Below are positions 35,113 to 43,298 of a stretch of 64,000 nucleotides of DNA, piece after piece. Origin of the DNA: Sphingobacterium thalpophilum (lineage in GTDB: Bacteria; Bacteroidota; Bacteroidia; Sphingobacteriales; Sphingobacteriaceae). Numbering within the stretch: position 1 is the stretch's first letter; the number at the start of each line of letters is the position of its first letter. The stretch lies in assembly GCF_901482695.1 (NCBI RefSeq), contig NZ_LR590484.1, forward strand, positions 1,798,001-1,862,000. The letters are read 5' to 3'. Both the position numbers and the translations under genes were made by a program. The notes below the pieces were generated by a model. The model was given only the letters and a program-made list of their open reading frames with translations. It did no database searches and was not told the origin of the DNA.

Positions 35113-36180
35113 ATGAGAATTTTGCAGATGACGGATTTTACGAAGCTTAATCAGCCTACCGGGCGAACCATATATCTAGACGGAAGAGAATACCTTTTTT
35201 TCGGAGGAACTTCTTATTTGGGTTTGGCAACCAATCCCGAATATACCGAACTTTTTATTGAAGGACTAAAGCGGTACGGTATTAACAATGGAACCTCGCG
35301 CAGTAATAATGTTCAGCAGGCGATATTTGACGAGGCCGAACAATATGCCGCACAGCGCTTTGGTTTTGAATACAGCTTGCTGCTGTCAAGTGGTTATCTG
35401 GCGGCACAATTTGTCGTAAAAGCATTATCAGCAGAGGGCGAACTGCTGTATGCCCCCTCCTGTCACCCTTCCCTGTGGAAAAATCAAAACCCTGATGTCA
35501 GCGGCAATTTTGAGAATTGGGGTAAGCAAACCGTCGACTATATTAACCAGGCATCGGAAACATCATTTGTTATCATCAGCAATAGCTTGGATAACATGAC
35601 ACCGATGCGGTATGACTTTAGCATTTTTAGCCGGATTTCAAAGGAAAAAAAAGTTGTGCTATTGCTGGACGATTCTCACGGTATCGGTGTATTATATAAA
35701 GATGGACTTTCTTTGCTCCCTCAAGATCTGCCGGAAGGAAATATCGAGCTGATTGTTGTGGCTTCATTGGCAAAGGGCCTAGCTACCGACGCAGGCTTGA
35801 TTTTGGCGAATAAGAAGCGTATAGAGGCATTCAGGAGATCCAACTTCTATACCGGCGCATCGCCAAGTTCTCCCGCCGCGCTCCACGCCTTTGTATATGG
35901 TGAACACATTTATAGGCAACAATTTGATAGATTACAGGCGAATATTCTTCACTTTGCGAATGTTAGCGCTGGAAAGTGTAACTTAAAGTCAATACCTCAC
36001 TTCCCAGTTTTTTCATCGCAAGATACCGGGCTCTATACAAGGCTAGTGGAGGCCGGAATACTGGTGTCGAGTTTTCCGTATCCCTTGCCCACAGATCCTC
36101 TATTGAATCGGATTGTCATCAATGCACACCATAAACCGGAAGATTTGGAACTCCTGGGCAAGGCGATGAGCATATCTTGA
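35113..36180 (+). CDS. PLP-dependent aminotransferase class I/II-fold enzyme (BioF/KBL-like)
   Basis: 355 residues from the ATG at 35113; other in-frame ATGs lie at 35056 and 35128. It has the alpha-oxoamine synthase-like fold: an N-terminal FFGGTSYLGLA substrate loop, glycine-rich GTSRSNNVQQ, the aspartate LLLDDSHGIGV that holds the PLP ring nitrogen, and the Schiff-base lysine in ASLAKGLATDAG. The LAKGLA context departs from the usual SKAFG of 8-amino-7-oxononanoate synthase, so the reaction is uncertain. No biotin genes are nearby. Confidence 0.78.
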   Translation: MRILQMTDFTKLNQPTGRTIYLDGREYLFFGGTSYLGLATNPEYTELFIEGLKRYGINNGTSRSNNVQQAIFDEAEQYAAQRFGFEYSLLLSSGYLAAQFVVKALSAEGELLYAPSCHPSLWKNQNPDVSGNFENWGKQTVDYINQASETSFVIISNSLDNMTPMRYDFSIFSRISKEKKVVLLLDDSHGIGVLYKDGLSLLPQDLPEGNIELIVVASLAKGLATDAGLILANKKRIEAFRRSNFYTGASPSSPAALHAFVYGEHIYRQQFDRLQANILHFANVSAGKCNLKSIPHFPVFSSQDTGLYTRLVEAGILVSSFPYPLPTDPLLNRIVINAHHKPEDLELLGKAMSIS

Positions 36181-36360
36181 TTTTTCTGTGACAAGCATTG
36201 GATCAACTTGTTGTAAATTAGAGAATTGTTCTTATTTTTGGATTCTATTTAGCAGACCGTTTGTGGTAAAATAAGGTTAATTGATTGTAAATGTTTGGTT
36301 TTTGGAAGCGTATTTATCAAAAAAGTATTTAAATAATTTCCATTCCTCATTTTAAAACAA

Positions 36361-36368
36361 TACTTTTG
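36361..36368 (+). promoter_or_regulatory. -7 box (TACTTTTG) of the HU operon
   Basis: Perfect TAnnTTTG about 60 nt upstream of the HU ATG. The preceding 20 bp are AT-rich without a clear TTG. Confidence 0.65.
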
Positions 36369-36427
36369 CATCCCCAAACATTAGTTGGCTTAAGGGTTGA
36401 AAAATAAATAATTACAGTAAAATAGAT

Positions 36428-36712
36428 ATGACTAAAGCAGAAATTATTGCAGAAATCTCTAACAAAACTGGCTTAGAGAAGGTAGATGTTCAAGAGACCG
36501 TAGAGGCGTTCTTTAAAGTGGTCAAAAACGCAATGATCGGTGGAGAAAATGTATATGTAAGAGGTTTTGGTAGCTTCGTAGTCAAAAAAAGAGCTGAGAA
36601 GACTGCAAGAAACATTTCAAAAAATACAGCAATCATTATTCCAGAACACTTTGTTCCTAGCTTCAAGCCAGCTAAAATTTTCGTTGAGAAAGTAAAAAAT
36701 GGCAATAAATAA
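36428..36712 (+). CDS. HU family DNA-binding protein
   Basis: 94 residues, typical HU/IHF length. The N-terminal helices start MTKAEIIAEISNKTG, the body has the conserved VYVRGFGSFVVKKRAEKTARN arm base across 48-70, and the tip is PEHFVPSFKPAK. It bends and compacts DNA as a dimer. First gene of an apparent operon with a TPR protein and a 29-residue ribosomal-type peptide; the leader is about 55 nt. Confidence 0.95.
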   Translation: MTKAEIIAEISNKTGLEKVDVQETVEAFFKVVKNAMIGGENVYVRGFGSFVVKKRAEKTARNISKNTAIIIPEHFVPSFKPAKIFVEKVKNGNK

Positions 36713-36731
36713 TCTTTTAAAATAGATTAAA

Positions 36732-37568
36732 ATGGCGAAAACCAAACAGATAATAGTAGTCGGAGCAGTCGTAGCGTTGGTTGCAGTGCTTTTTGCGCAA
36801 CCTATTAAAGGTTTGGTGGACAAAGAAAAACACACTGCTGCAGCATCTGAATCCGAACCTTCCAACGAAGTGAACCTGGAAAATATCTCTTCGATGACAA
36901 AACAGGGGTTAGATGCTAGTTTAGTCAAAGAAATTTCCGATATTGAGGCCCAGGTTGCAAAGGCTTCTGGCGAAGAGAAGATAAAGCTGTTGCAACAGTT
37001 GGCAAATAAGTGGGACGATGTTGCAAAGCCTGCCCCTCAGGCATTTGTCTATGAGGAGATGGCCAAGCTTTCACCCAAATTTGATTATTGGCTGAAAGCG
37101 GGTAATGCTTATCGTGCTGCTTATACAAATTTGCAGGATTCTACTTTAGCTCAGGCGTTGAACCAAAATGCCATCCGTGCATATGAGGCTGCGTTAAAAG
37201 CCAATTCAAGTAGTCTGGATGCAAAAACAGGATTAGGTGCCGCAATGGTATCAGGTACAAACAATCCAATGGCAGGTATTGCCTTATTGCGGGAGGTTGT
37301 AGCCGCTGATCCTAAAAATTTAGAAGCAAACAAAACTTTGGGATTGTTTTCTCTACAGTCCCGTCAGTTTGACAAAGCCATCGAGCGTTTTAAGACCGTC
37401 ATCGATCAGAAACCCGATGCAGAGTCATACTTTTACTTAGCCACAGGCTATGAAAATATTGGGATGAAAAATGATGCCATAACTGCTTTTCAAAAAAGTA
37501 AGGAACTGGCAGCTGATCCGTCCCTATCACAATTCATCGATCGAAAGATCGCGGAATTGAGCAAGTAA
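36732..37568 (+). CDS. Membrane-anchored TPR protein
   Basis: 278 residues. An N-terminal hydrophobic segment (about 7-24, QIIVVGAVVALVAVLFA) is a signal anchor or uncleaved signal peptide. The following residues to about 65 are acidic. Four or so TPR units run from about 95 to 275, including AIRAYEAALKANSSSLDAK and AIERFKTVIDQKPDAESYF. It is probably a periplasmic protein-interaction scaffold. The gene lies 19 nt after HU, so it is co-transcribed. Specific partners are unknown. Confidence 0.8.
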   Translation: MAKTKQIIVVGAVVALVAVLFAQPIKGLVDKEKHTAAASESEPSNEVNLENISSMTKQGLDASLVKEISDIEAQVAKASGEEKIKLLQQLANKWDDVAKPAPQAFVYEEMAKLSPKFDYWLKAGNAYRAAYTNLQDSTLAQALNQNAIRAYEAALKANSSSLDAKTGLGAAMVSGTNNPMAGIALLREVVAADPKNLEANKTLGLFSLQSRQFDKAIERFKTVIDQKPDAESYFYLATGYENIGMKNDAITAFQKSKELAADPSLSQFIDRKIAELSK

Positions 37569-37604
37569 TTAATTTATTATTTATAATCATTAAAAAATTT
37601 AGCT

Positions 37605-37694
37605 ATGCCAAGCGGAAAAAAAAGAAAAAGACACAAGATGGCTACTCACAAGCGTAAAAAACGTTTAAGAAAAAATAGACACAAGAAAAAATAG
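37605..37694 (+). CDS. AURKAIP1/COX24-domain mini-protein (ribosome-associated)
   Basis: A 29-residue, extremely basic peptide beginning MPSGKKRKRHKMATHKRKK and ending RHKKK, below usual gene-finder cutoffs. It matches the short Bacteroidota proteins carrying the AURKAIP1/COX24 motif, related to the mitochondrial small-subunit protein mS38, and is presumed to be a small-subunit ribosomal protein. 17 of 29 residues are Lys or Arg. It follows the TPR gene by 36 nt and precedes a terminator at 37752. Confidence 0.85.
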   Translation: MPSGKKRKRHKMATHKRKKRLRKNRHKKK

Positions 37695-37751
37695 TCTTGT
37701 GATAAGCTTTTAAACATCTTGGCCCATTTTGCTGAGATAGCTTTTACGAAA

Positions 37752-37791
37752 CGATCTACATGTCTTTCAGGGTATGTAGATTGTTTTTTTC
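37752..37791 (+). terminator. Terminator of the HU/TPR/mini-protein operon
   Basis: ATCTACAT (37754-37761) pairs with ATGTAGAT (37774-37781), extended by two pairs, followed by TGTTTTTTT. Confidence 0.75.
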
Positions 37792-37872
37792 GTAACAACG
37801 TTCTTTAAAATGTTTAATCGGATGCCTAAAATTGCGGTAGGATATCGCATAGGCGTCAAAAATGAGTAGCTT

Positions 37873-39426
37873 TTGGTAAAGGAATTAATTATCGATTCAA
37901 CTCCTGATAAAGGGGTAACTATTGCTTTACTACAAGACAAGCAGCTGGTTGAGCTTAACCGCGAACCCGCCAATAATAATTTTGCTGTCGGAGATATCTA
38001 TCTCGGACGTATCAAGCGGATTATGCCGGGATTAAACGCGGCGTTCGTAGATGTAGGCTACGAAAAGGACGCTTTCCTACATTATCTGGATCTGGGTCCT
38101 CAAGTGCAGTCGTTGCTCAAACTTACGCGTATAGTGAAGAATGGCAGTTATCAAGAGAAACTGCTCAATAGTTTAAAACTTGAAAAGGATATCGATAAAG
38201 CTGGCAAGATCTCTGATGTCTTGAGCAAGAACATGCTTGTGCCAGTACAAATCGCCAAAGAACCCATCTCAACAAAAGGACCTCGTCTGAGTTCAGACCT
38301 TTCAATAGCCGGTCGTTTTGTCGTTTTGGTGCCTTTCTCAAGTACTGTTTCCATTTCCAAACGTATCAAAGGCAGCAATGAACGCAACCGCCTTAAGAAG
38401 ATTGTGGAAGGAATAAAACCACCAAACTTTGGTGTAATTATCCGTACCGTCTCTGAAGGTAAAGGCGTCGAAGAGCTGCAACGTGATCTATTGGACCTGA
38501 TCTCAAAATGGGAGCTATTTACCAAACGTCTTCGGAATGCTGAACCGCCTCAAAAGGTTCTCGGTGAAATGGATCGTGCATCCACTATTCTCCGCGATAT
38601 CTTGACAGACGAGTTTTCGCATATTTATGTTAATGATCCTTCGATCTTCGAAGAAACAAAATCATATATACACGATATATCTCCGGATCTGGAAAAAATT
38701 GTGAAGCTTTACAAACATAAAGAACCGATTTTTGACCATTTTGGAGTTGAGAAGCAAATCAAGGCAGCTTTTGGCAAAACGGTAACATTACCGGGTGGTG
38801 CGTATCTTGTCATCGAGCATACGGAAGCCCTTCATGTCATCGATGTCAATAGTGGTAACCGCTCTGCCAATAAGGAGAATCAGGAAGACAACGCATTGCT
38901 GGTCAATATGGAAGCAGCAAAGGAAATTGCGCGACAACTGCGCTTGCGTGATATGGGTGGAATTGTAGTCATCGATTTTATCGATATGCATAAACCCAAT
39001 CATCGAAAAGAGTTGTATACGTTCTTAAAAGAGTGTATGGCTTCGGATAGAGCGCGACATACGATTTTACCACCCAGCAAATTTGGCTTGGTGCAGATCA
39101 CCCGTCAGCGCGTAAGGCCTGAAATGAATATCGTCACAAATGAGAAATGTCCCGCTTGTGATGGTACAGGTGAAATCCGCTCAAGTATTGTCCTGATGGA
39201 TGATATAGAAAATAATTTGAGTTTTATTCTTCAGGAACAGAACGAAAAAAAGGTGACCTTATGTGTTCACCCTTATATAGACGCCTACATTAAGTCTGGT
39301 CTGATCTCAAAAAGAATGAAATGGTTTATGAAGTACGGTAAATGGATCAAAGTAAATCCAATGACGTCATATTATCTAACTGAATTCCACTTCTTCAACG
39401 CAAAAGATGAGGAAATCAAGTTATAA
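37873..39426 (+). CDS. rng: Ribonuclease E/G family endoribonuclease
   Basis: 517 residues. An S1-like RNA-binding domain (about 35-130) includes VGDIYLGRIKRIMPGLNAAF. The catalytic magnesium aspartates are D324 in HVIDVNSGN and D368 in VVIDFIDM. The zinc-link CPAC is C426/C429. It cleaves single-stranded RNA in rRNA maturation and mRNA decay. Length fits RNase G rather than the long RNase E with a scaffold tail. The only start compatible with the conserved N terminus VKELIIDSTPDKG is a TTG at 37873; a nearby ATG at 37862 is out of frame and hits a stop. Confidence 0.92.
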   Translation: MVKELIIDSTPDKGVTIALLQDKQLVELNREPANNNFAVGDIYLGRIKRIMPGLNAAFVDVGYEKDAFLHYLDLGPQVQSLLKLTRIVKNGSYQEKLLNSLKLEKDIDKAGKISDVLSKNMLVPVQIAKEPISTKGPRLSSDLSIAGRFVVLVPFSSTVSISKRIKGSNERNRLKKIVEGIKPPNFGVIIRTVSEGKGVEELQRDLLDLISKWELFTKRLRNAEPPQKVLGEMDRASTILRDILTDEFSHIYVNDPSIFEETKSYIHDISPDLEKIVKLYKHKEPIFDHFGVEKQIKAAFGKTVTLPGGAYLVIEHTEALHVIDVNSGNRSANKENQEDNALLVNMEAAKEIARQLRLRDMGGIVVIDFIDMHKPNHRKELYTFLKECMASDRARHTILPPSKFGLVQITRQRVRPEMNIVTNEKCPACDGTGEIRSSIVLMDDIENNLSFILQEQNEKKVTLCVHPYIDAYIKSGLISKRMKWFMKYGKWIKVNPMTSYYLTEFHFFNAKDEEIKL

Positions 39427-39442
39427 TAGAAAGAGATTAACG

Positions 39443-39476
39443 AAAAGGGTTAGCAGTGATGCTAGCCCTTTTTTGT
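39443..39476. terminator. Terminator between rng and miaA
   Basis: AAAAGGGTTAGC pairs with GCTAGCCCTTTT (one G-T pair) around AGTGAT, with a T run on the plus strand and an A run before it. Serves both convergent genes. Confidence 0.8.
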
Positions 39477-40375
39477 TATATCCAATGGATCCGGATGCCA
39501 TCTTTCTCCATTTTCCGGAAATAGGTCATCTGCCGTTTGGCGTAACGGTGGATTTCGGTCTCCAGTTTTGTAACAAAGCTTTCATGATCCATCTGCCCCA
39601 ATAAATACAAGGAGGCGTATTTATATTCAAGGCCATAGTATTGCAATTGCTCGTGAGAGATCCCGGCGGTTAGCAGCTGTTGCACCTCCTCTAGAAATCC
39701 CGTGTGTAGTCTTTGCCGAAGTCTTCCGCTAATACTCGCCCGTCGTTGTTCAAGGGAAGGGTTGAGCCCGAAGACTATCGTATCCAGGCTCTTTTGTTGG
39801 ATGGCAAAGCCCGGATGTTGTTGAAAGAACTCCATGATTTCAATAGCTCGGATAATCCGCTTTTTGGTTGAACGGTCTATGCGAAAGTCGGCCGGTACAT
39901 CATAATCATCCAGGCGCTCCTGCAAAACTGACGTTGGCTGGTCAGCCAGAGCCTCTTTGAAACCTGCTATGCTAGGGATCTGTGCATACGGATTCCGCTG
40001 GATGACACTCTGTAGGTATAAACCAGTACCACCACATAAAATCGCCTGTTTGCCTCTCTTTAAAATGGATTGGTAAGCGTGATGAAAATCGCTAATGAAA
40101 TGGCCGAGATTATAGTGTTCTCCGGGTTCGCGAATATTGATGAGATGATAAGGAATATCCTGGTATTCTGCCAGATCTTTCCCCGTGCCAATATCCATAT
40201 GGCGGTAGATCTGTCTCGAATCAGCGCTGATAACTTCACCGTTTATCTGCTGGGCAAGCTGTACGGCCAATTTTGTTTTTCCGGATGCCGTGGGGCCAAG
40301 GATAACAATAACTTTCTCTCTTGAGGTCACGCTGTGCCCCAAAAGAGAAAGTATATGGTCTAATCTGTCTATCAC
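39476..40375 (-). CDS. miaA: tRNA dimethylallyltransferase
   Basis: 299 residues. P-loop ILGPTASGKTKLA (about 24-36), the DSRQIY motif that contacts the dimethylallyl donor, and the central GGTGLYLQSV. It transfers a dimethylallyl group to A37 of tRNAs reading UNN codons. The start appears to be GTG at 40375, forming a four-base GTGA overlap with the stop of the upstream oxidoreductase gene; a second GTG 15 codons later would also precede the P-loop. Confidence 0.93.
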   Translation of the reverse strand: MIDRLDHILSLLGHSVTSREKVIVILGPTASGKTKLAVQLAQQINGEVISADSRQIYRHMDIGTGKDLAEYQDIPYHLINIREPGEHYNLGHFISDFHHAYQSILKRGKQAILCGGTGLYLQSVIQRNPYAQIPSIAGFKEALADQPTSVLQERLDDYDVPADFRIDRSTKKRIIRAIEIMEFFQQHPGFAIQQKSLDTIVFGLNPSLEQRRASISGRLRQRLHTGFLEEVQQLLTAGISHEQLQYYGLEYKYASLYLLGQMDHESFVTKLETEIHRYAKRQMTYFRKMEKDGIRIHWI

Positions 40376-41544
40376 ACGACAAATTTAGTCCATTTTTCTG
40401 TTCCCTCGTTATTTTTAACTACGGTATCGATAAAGGCCATACCTCTTACGCCGTCGTATACTGTCGGGAAATCCTGCTCTTCGGGGGTAGGTGTCCTGCC
40501 CTCACGTTTGGCTGTCACAGTCGAAGCAAAGTTACGGTAGATATTGGCAAAGGATTCCAGTAAGCCCTCTGGGTGACCTGCCGGCACACGGGTATTGTGT
40601 GTCGCAAAGGAACTCAATGTATAGGGAGCTGCATAGGCATTTCCGGTACGGTACAGCTGGCGCGGCTGATCCAGCATCTTGATGATCAGATTATTTGGAT
40701 CCTCATTGGCCCACTCCAATCCGCCTTTTTCGCCGTAAATGCGGATACGGACAGCGTTTTCTTCTCCCGCAGAAATCTGTGAAGCCATCAATACGCCTTT
40801 TGCGCCATTCTCGAAGCGTAGCAATACCGAACCGTCGTCGTCGAGTAAGCGCCCTTCAACAAAAGTAGTGAGGTCAGCGCATAGCTCCTGAATCTTTAAC
40901 CCCGAAACGTATTCCGCAAGGTGCGCTGCATGCGTACCGATATCACCCATAACCAGCGATTTTCCCGAACGTTTTGGGTCTGCACGCCAGGCCGCACCGG
41001 CATTGCCTTCACGCTCCGTCAAACGGCTTAACCAGCCCTGCGGGTATTCAACAACGATTTTTCTTATTTTTCCAAAATGTCCTTCTTTGATCATGGCTTT
41101 CGCTTGCTTGACCATGGGGTAGCCCGAATACGTATGTGTAAGGCATAGTGTACGGCCCGTACGCTCAACCGTCGCTTGCAGTTCTTTGGCTTCCTCAACA
41201 GATACGGTCATTGGTTTTTCGACAACAACGTCAAATCCCTTTTCCATTGCCAGTTTGGCTGGGGCAAAGTGTAAAAAGTTAGGAGTAACAATCGTTACAA
41301 AATCCATACGCTCGCCTTCTGGAAGCAAAGATTCCTTTTCGATCATCTCTTCATAATTCAGATATACACGTTCGGGAGCTACAAATAAGTCTTCTCCAGA
41401 TTGTTTTGAAATTTGTGGATCTATACTGAAAGCACCACAGACCAATTCAATCTTACCATCCATAAAAGCGGCGATACGGTGTACGGCCCCAATAAAGGCG
41501 TCATTTCCACCTCCGACCATACCCATGCGAAGTTTTCTCTTCAT
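40372..41544 (-). CDS. Gfo/Idh/MocA family oxidoreductase
   Basis: 390 residues. N-terminal Rossmann motif GMVGGGNDAFIGAVHR (about 8-23), the catalytic-pair motif EKPMTVSVEEAKEL near 111-124, and a C-terminal substrate domain with MGDIGTHAAHLAEYVSG holding the conserved histidine. NAD(P)-dependent oxidation or reduction of a sugar or inositol derivative is expected; the substrate is not evident. The unusual GGGND start of the dinucleotide fold is typical of a sugar-dehydrogenase subgroup. Translationally coupled to miaA, probably without functional link. Confidence 0.88.
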   Translation of the reverse strand: MKRKLRMGMVGGGNDAFIGAVHRIAAFMDGKIELVCGAFSIDPQISKQSGEDLFVAPERVYLNYEEMIEKESLLPEGERMDFVTIVTPNFLHFAPAKLAMEKGFDVVVEKPMTVSVEEAKELQATVERTGRTLCLTHTYSGYPMVKQAKAMIKEGHFGKIRKIVVEYPQGWLSRLTEREGNAGAAWRADPKRSGKSLVMGDIGTHAAHLAEYVSGLKIQELCADLTTFVEGRLLDDDGSVLLRFENGAKGVLMASQISAGEENAVRIRIYGEKGGLEWANEDPNNLIIKMLDQPRQLYRTGNAYAAPYTLSSFATHNTRVPAGHPEGLLESFANIYRNFASTVTAKREGRTPTPEEQDFPTVYDGVRGMAFIDTVVKNNEGTEKWTKFVV

Positions 41545-41605
41545 AACATTATTATTTTGATTATTTATTTTTCAATTTAACAGTGTACAATATACACAAT
41601 TTAGC

Positions 41606-42382
41606 TTATTTAATATATAAAATCATCTTGATGCTTCCCAAATTTTCCTTGAGGAAGCCTTTTGGGTGTTGGGCTACCAACGTCCTGAGCTCCTCCTGAC
41701 TGCGATAAGGGTAACGACCTGTCGCGTCTACCCAAAAATGAATGGGCCCAGATATTTCTTTTTTTACGAAACCAATTTTTTCCAGCGAGGAGTCCTGGCT
41801 CCAGTCGCGGTCGGTAAATGTCATGATATCACCGGGCGAGAAATCCGCGCAAAAGGCTTTGATCAATTTGCTCAGCCCGCCAATGACGTTGTAACCCGAT
41901 TTGTTGCAAAAGCGCAATAGTTCAAAGGAACGATAAGATTCGGGACTGTCGTTCATGCGGCGGCCCCCGGAGAATACGGCAATAGATACCAGCTCCCCCT
42001 GCTCATATAGACCATAACGGTACTTGCCCGGGATGGCAACCTGTAAATGATGTTCCACGAGAAACTGCATACTCACTTTTTTATCAATACGTGCAACGAC
42101 CGTGTGCCGGGCGAAAATACGCCGGTTATTCTTTATCTTCGCTACAATGCGCTGAATAACAAGGCTGAATTTTTGTTCCAGCTGATCTTGATCGATATGA
42201 ATGCTCGGGTCGGAGGTCTGATGGCGCGTCGGTTGCTCTTCGGGATAAAGAAAGATCTTCGTCGTCTCAGGAGCGGTAAGCTGTATAAAAGTATCGCATT
42301 CGGTCCGGCTCAGCTTTGCTCCAAGAGACTGCTCGAGTTCGGCTGCAAACCGATTAACCAGATCTTTAAACGATGGATTCAT
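41606..42382 (-). CDS. Conserved hypothetical protein with GNAT-like or homing-endonuclease-like core
   Basis: 258 residues, no signal peptide or membrane segment. The N-terminal 100 residues look like an independent basic domain (KFSLVIQRIVAKIKNNRRIFARH). The second half contains RYGLYEQGELVSIAVFSGGR, SFELLRFCNKSGYNVIGGLS and IMTFTDRDWSQDSSLEKIGF. This order resembles the small phage/homing-associated proteins and GNAT-like folds that check a partner protein, but I cannot name a family. A TACTTTTG box lies four bases from its ATG. Function unknown. Confidence 0.6.
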   Translation of the reverse strand: MNPSFKDLVNRFAAELEQSLGAKLSRTECDTFIQLTAPETTKIFLYPEEQPTRHQTSDPSIHIDQDQLEQKFSLVIQRIVAKIKNNRRIFARHTVVARIDKKVSMQFLVEHHLQVAIPGKYRYGLYEQGELVSIAVFSGGRRMNDSPESYRSFELLRFCNKSGYNVIGGLSKLIKAFCADFSPGDIMTFTDRDWSQDSSLEKIGFVKKEISGPIHFWVDATGRYPYRSQEELRTLVAQHPKGFLKENLGSIKMILYIK

Positions 42383-42386
42383 ATAG

Positions 42387-42394
42387 CAAAAGTA
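42387..42394 (-). promoter_or_regulatory. -7 box (TACTTTTG) of the 258-residue hypothetical gene
   Basis: Perfect TAnnTTTG on the minus strand, ending four bases before the ATG at 42382; predicts a leaderless mRNA. Back to back with the plus-strand promoter at 42442. Confidence 0.65.
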
Positions 42395-42441
42395 ACTTTT
42401 ATAGAAGTTGTGACGAAATATTAGCTTTTAATTATTATCCG

Positions 42442-42449
42442 TACCTTTG
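42442..42449 (+). promoter_or_regulatory. -7 box (TACCTTTG) of the structured RNA before def
   Basis: Perfect TAnnTTTG. Transcription would start near 42453, about 230 nt upstream of the def ATG. Confidence 0.65.
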
Positions 42450-42452
42450 TGC

Positions 42453-42660
42453 AAAATATAATTACTGTGGGAGTGCCCTTAATGAATGCCCATGAATACA
42501 AATGAGATTAAGGGAGAGACCGGGCGTTTGGACAGCCGGAGGCAGTGCGATCCCTTGATCACAGATAATAAATGCTGAACAATATTTATTTACATAGGAA
42601 ATATGCCGGTAGTCAGGACTGCACACAGCCTGGAAACATATTGCGTGGAATATTCCTATG
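42453..42660 (+). ncRNA. Candidate structured RNA or long structured leader of def
   Basis: About 208 nt between a -7 promoter box and def with no coding frame. Domain 1: TTACTGTG (42462-42469) pairs with CACAGATAA (42560-42568, one bulged base) and closes a multibranch containing CCCTTAAT/ATTAAGGG (42476-42483 with 42507-42514) and a CCGG/CCGG hairpin (42520-42523 with 42536-42539). Domain 2: CATAGGAA/TTCCTATG (42593-42600 with 42653-42660), AATATG/CATATT inside it and a CAGG/CCTG apical stem. No T run follows, so it may continue into def. It does not match SRP RNA, RNase P, tmRNA or the common riboswitch signatures I can recall; a 6S-like RNA is the main alternative. Confidence 0.55.
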
Positions 42661-42684
42661 GCAACGAAAACAAATAATACACAT

Positions 42685-43266
42685 ATGAAACTTCCGATAG
42701 TAGCTTACGGCGACCCGGTATTGCGCAAGGTCGCTGATGAGATAGATGAAGATTATCCAGATTTGAAGAAATTAATCGATGACATGTTTGACACCATGTA
42801 TGCCGCACATGGTGTGGGGCTGGCTGCACCGCAGGTTGGCTTACCCATACGTCTGTTTGTCATCGATGCCACGCCTTTTGCAGAGGATGACGTGGAGAAT
42901 CAAGAATTGCTTAAATCCTTTAAGAAGGTTTTTATCAATCCCATTATGGTTGAAGAATCCGGTGAAAAATGGGCTTTTGGTGAGGGCTGTTTAAGTATAC
43001 CTGATATCAACGAAGATGTGTTGCGCCACAAAAATATTCGGATCAATTATTTGGATGAGAATTTTGAAGAGCACGAAGTCGAGCTTACTGGACTGGCGGC
43101 CCGCGTCGTACAGCATGAATATGACCACATCGAAGGTAAGCTTTTTACCGATAAATTGAGCACGCTGAAGAAGACCATGCTGAAAAGCAAACTGGATGCT
43201 ATTTCTAAAGGTAATATTCGGGTAGGCTACAAAATGCGGTTCCCACAGCAAAAGAAAAAGCGTTAG
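42685..43266 (+). CDS. def: Peptide deformylase
   Basis: 193 residues. The three family motifs are present: GVGLAAPQVG (motif 1), EGCLSIP (motif 2, metal cysteine) and QHEYDHIEG (motif 3, HExxH variant with metal histidines). It removes the formyl group from nascent proteins. The start at 42685 gives the conserved N terminus MKLPIVAYGDPVLR; an in-frame ATG at 42658 lies in the 3' arm of a hairpin and would add nine unconserved residues. No fmt gene is adjacent. Confidence 0.95.
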   Translation: MKLPIVAYGDPVLRKVADEIDEDYPDLKKLIDDMFDTMYAAHGVGLAAPQVGLPIRLFVIDATPFAEDDVENQELLKSFKKVFINPIMVEESGEKWAFGEGCLSIPDINEDVLRHKNIRINYLDENFEEHEVELTGLAARVVQHEYDHIEGKLFTDKLSTLKKTMLKSKLDAISKGNIRVGYKMRFPQQKKKR

Positions 43267-43286
43267 TCTCCTCTAACGCTTTTTCT
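43257..43286. terminator. Terminator of def, overlapping its stop codon
   Basis: AAAGCGTTAG pairs with CTAACGCTTT around TCTCCT, followed by TTCTTTT. The TAG stop of def is in the left arm. Confidence 0.8.
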
Positions 43287-43298
43287 TTTGCCACCGCC

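Noticed and set aside
42453..42660. Signal recognition particle RNA, RNase P RNA, tmRNA or a common riboswitch
   Set aside because: The hallmark sequences of these RNAs (SRP apical GGAAGGAAGC-type loop, RNase P GAGGAAAGTCC, tmRNA tag frame, TPP and cobalamin boxes) are absent.
42658..42684. Earlier in-frame ATG for def
   Set aside because: The extra residues MATKTNNTH are not part of the conserved deformylase N terminus, and the codon lies in a hairpin arm.
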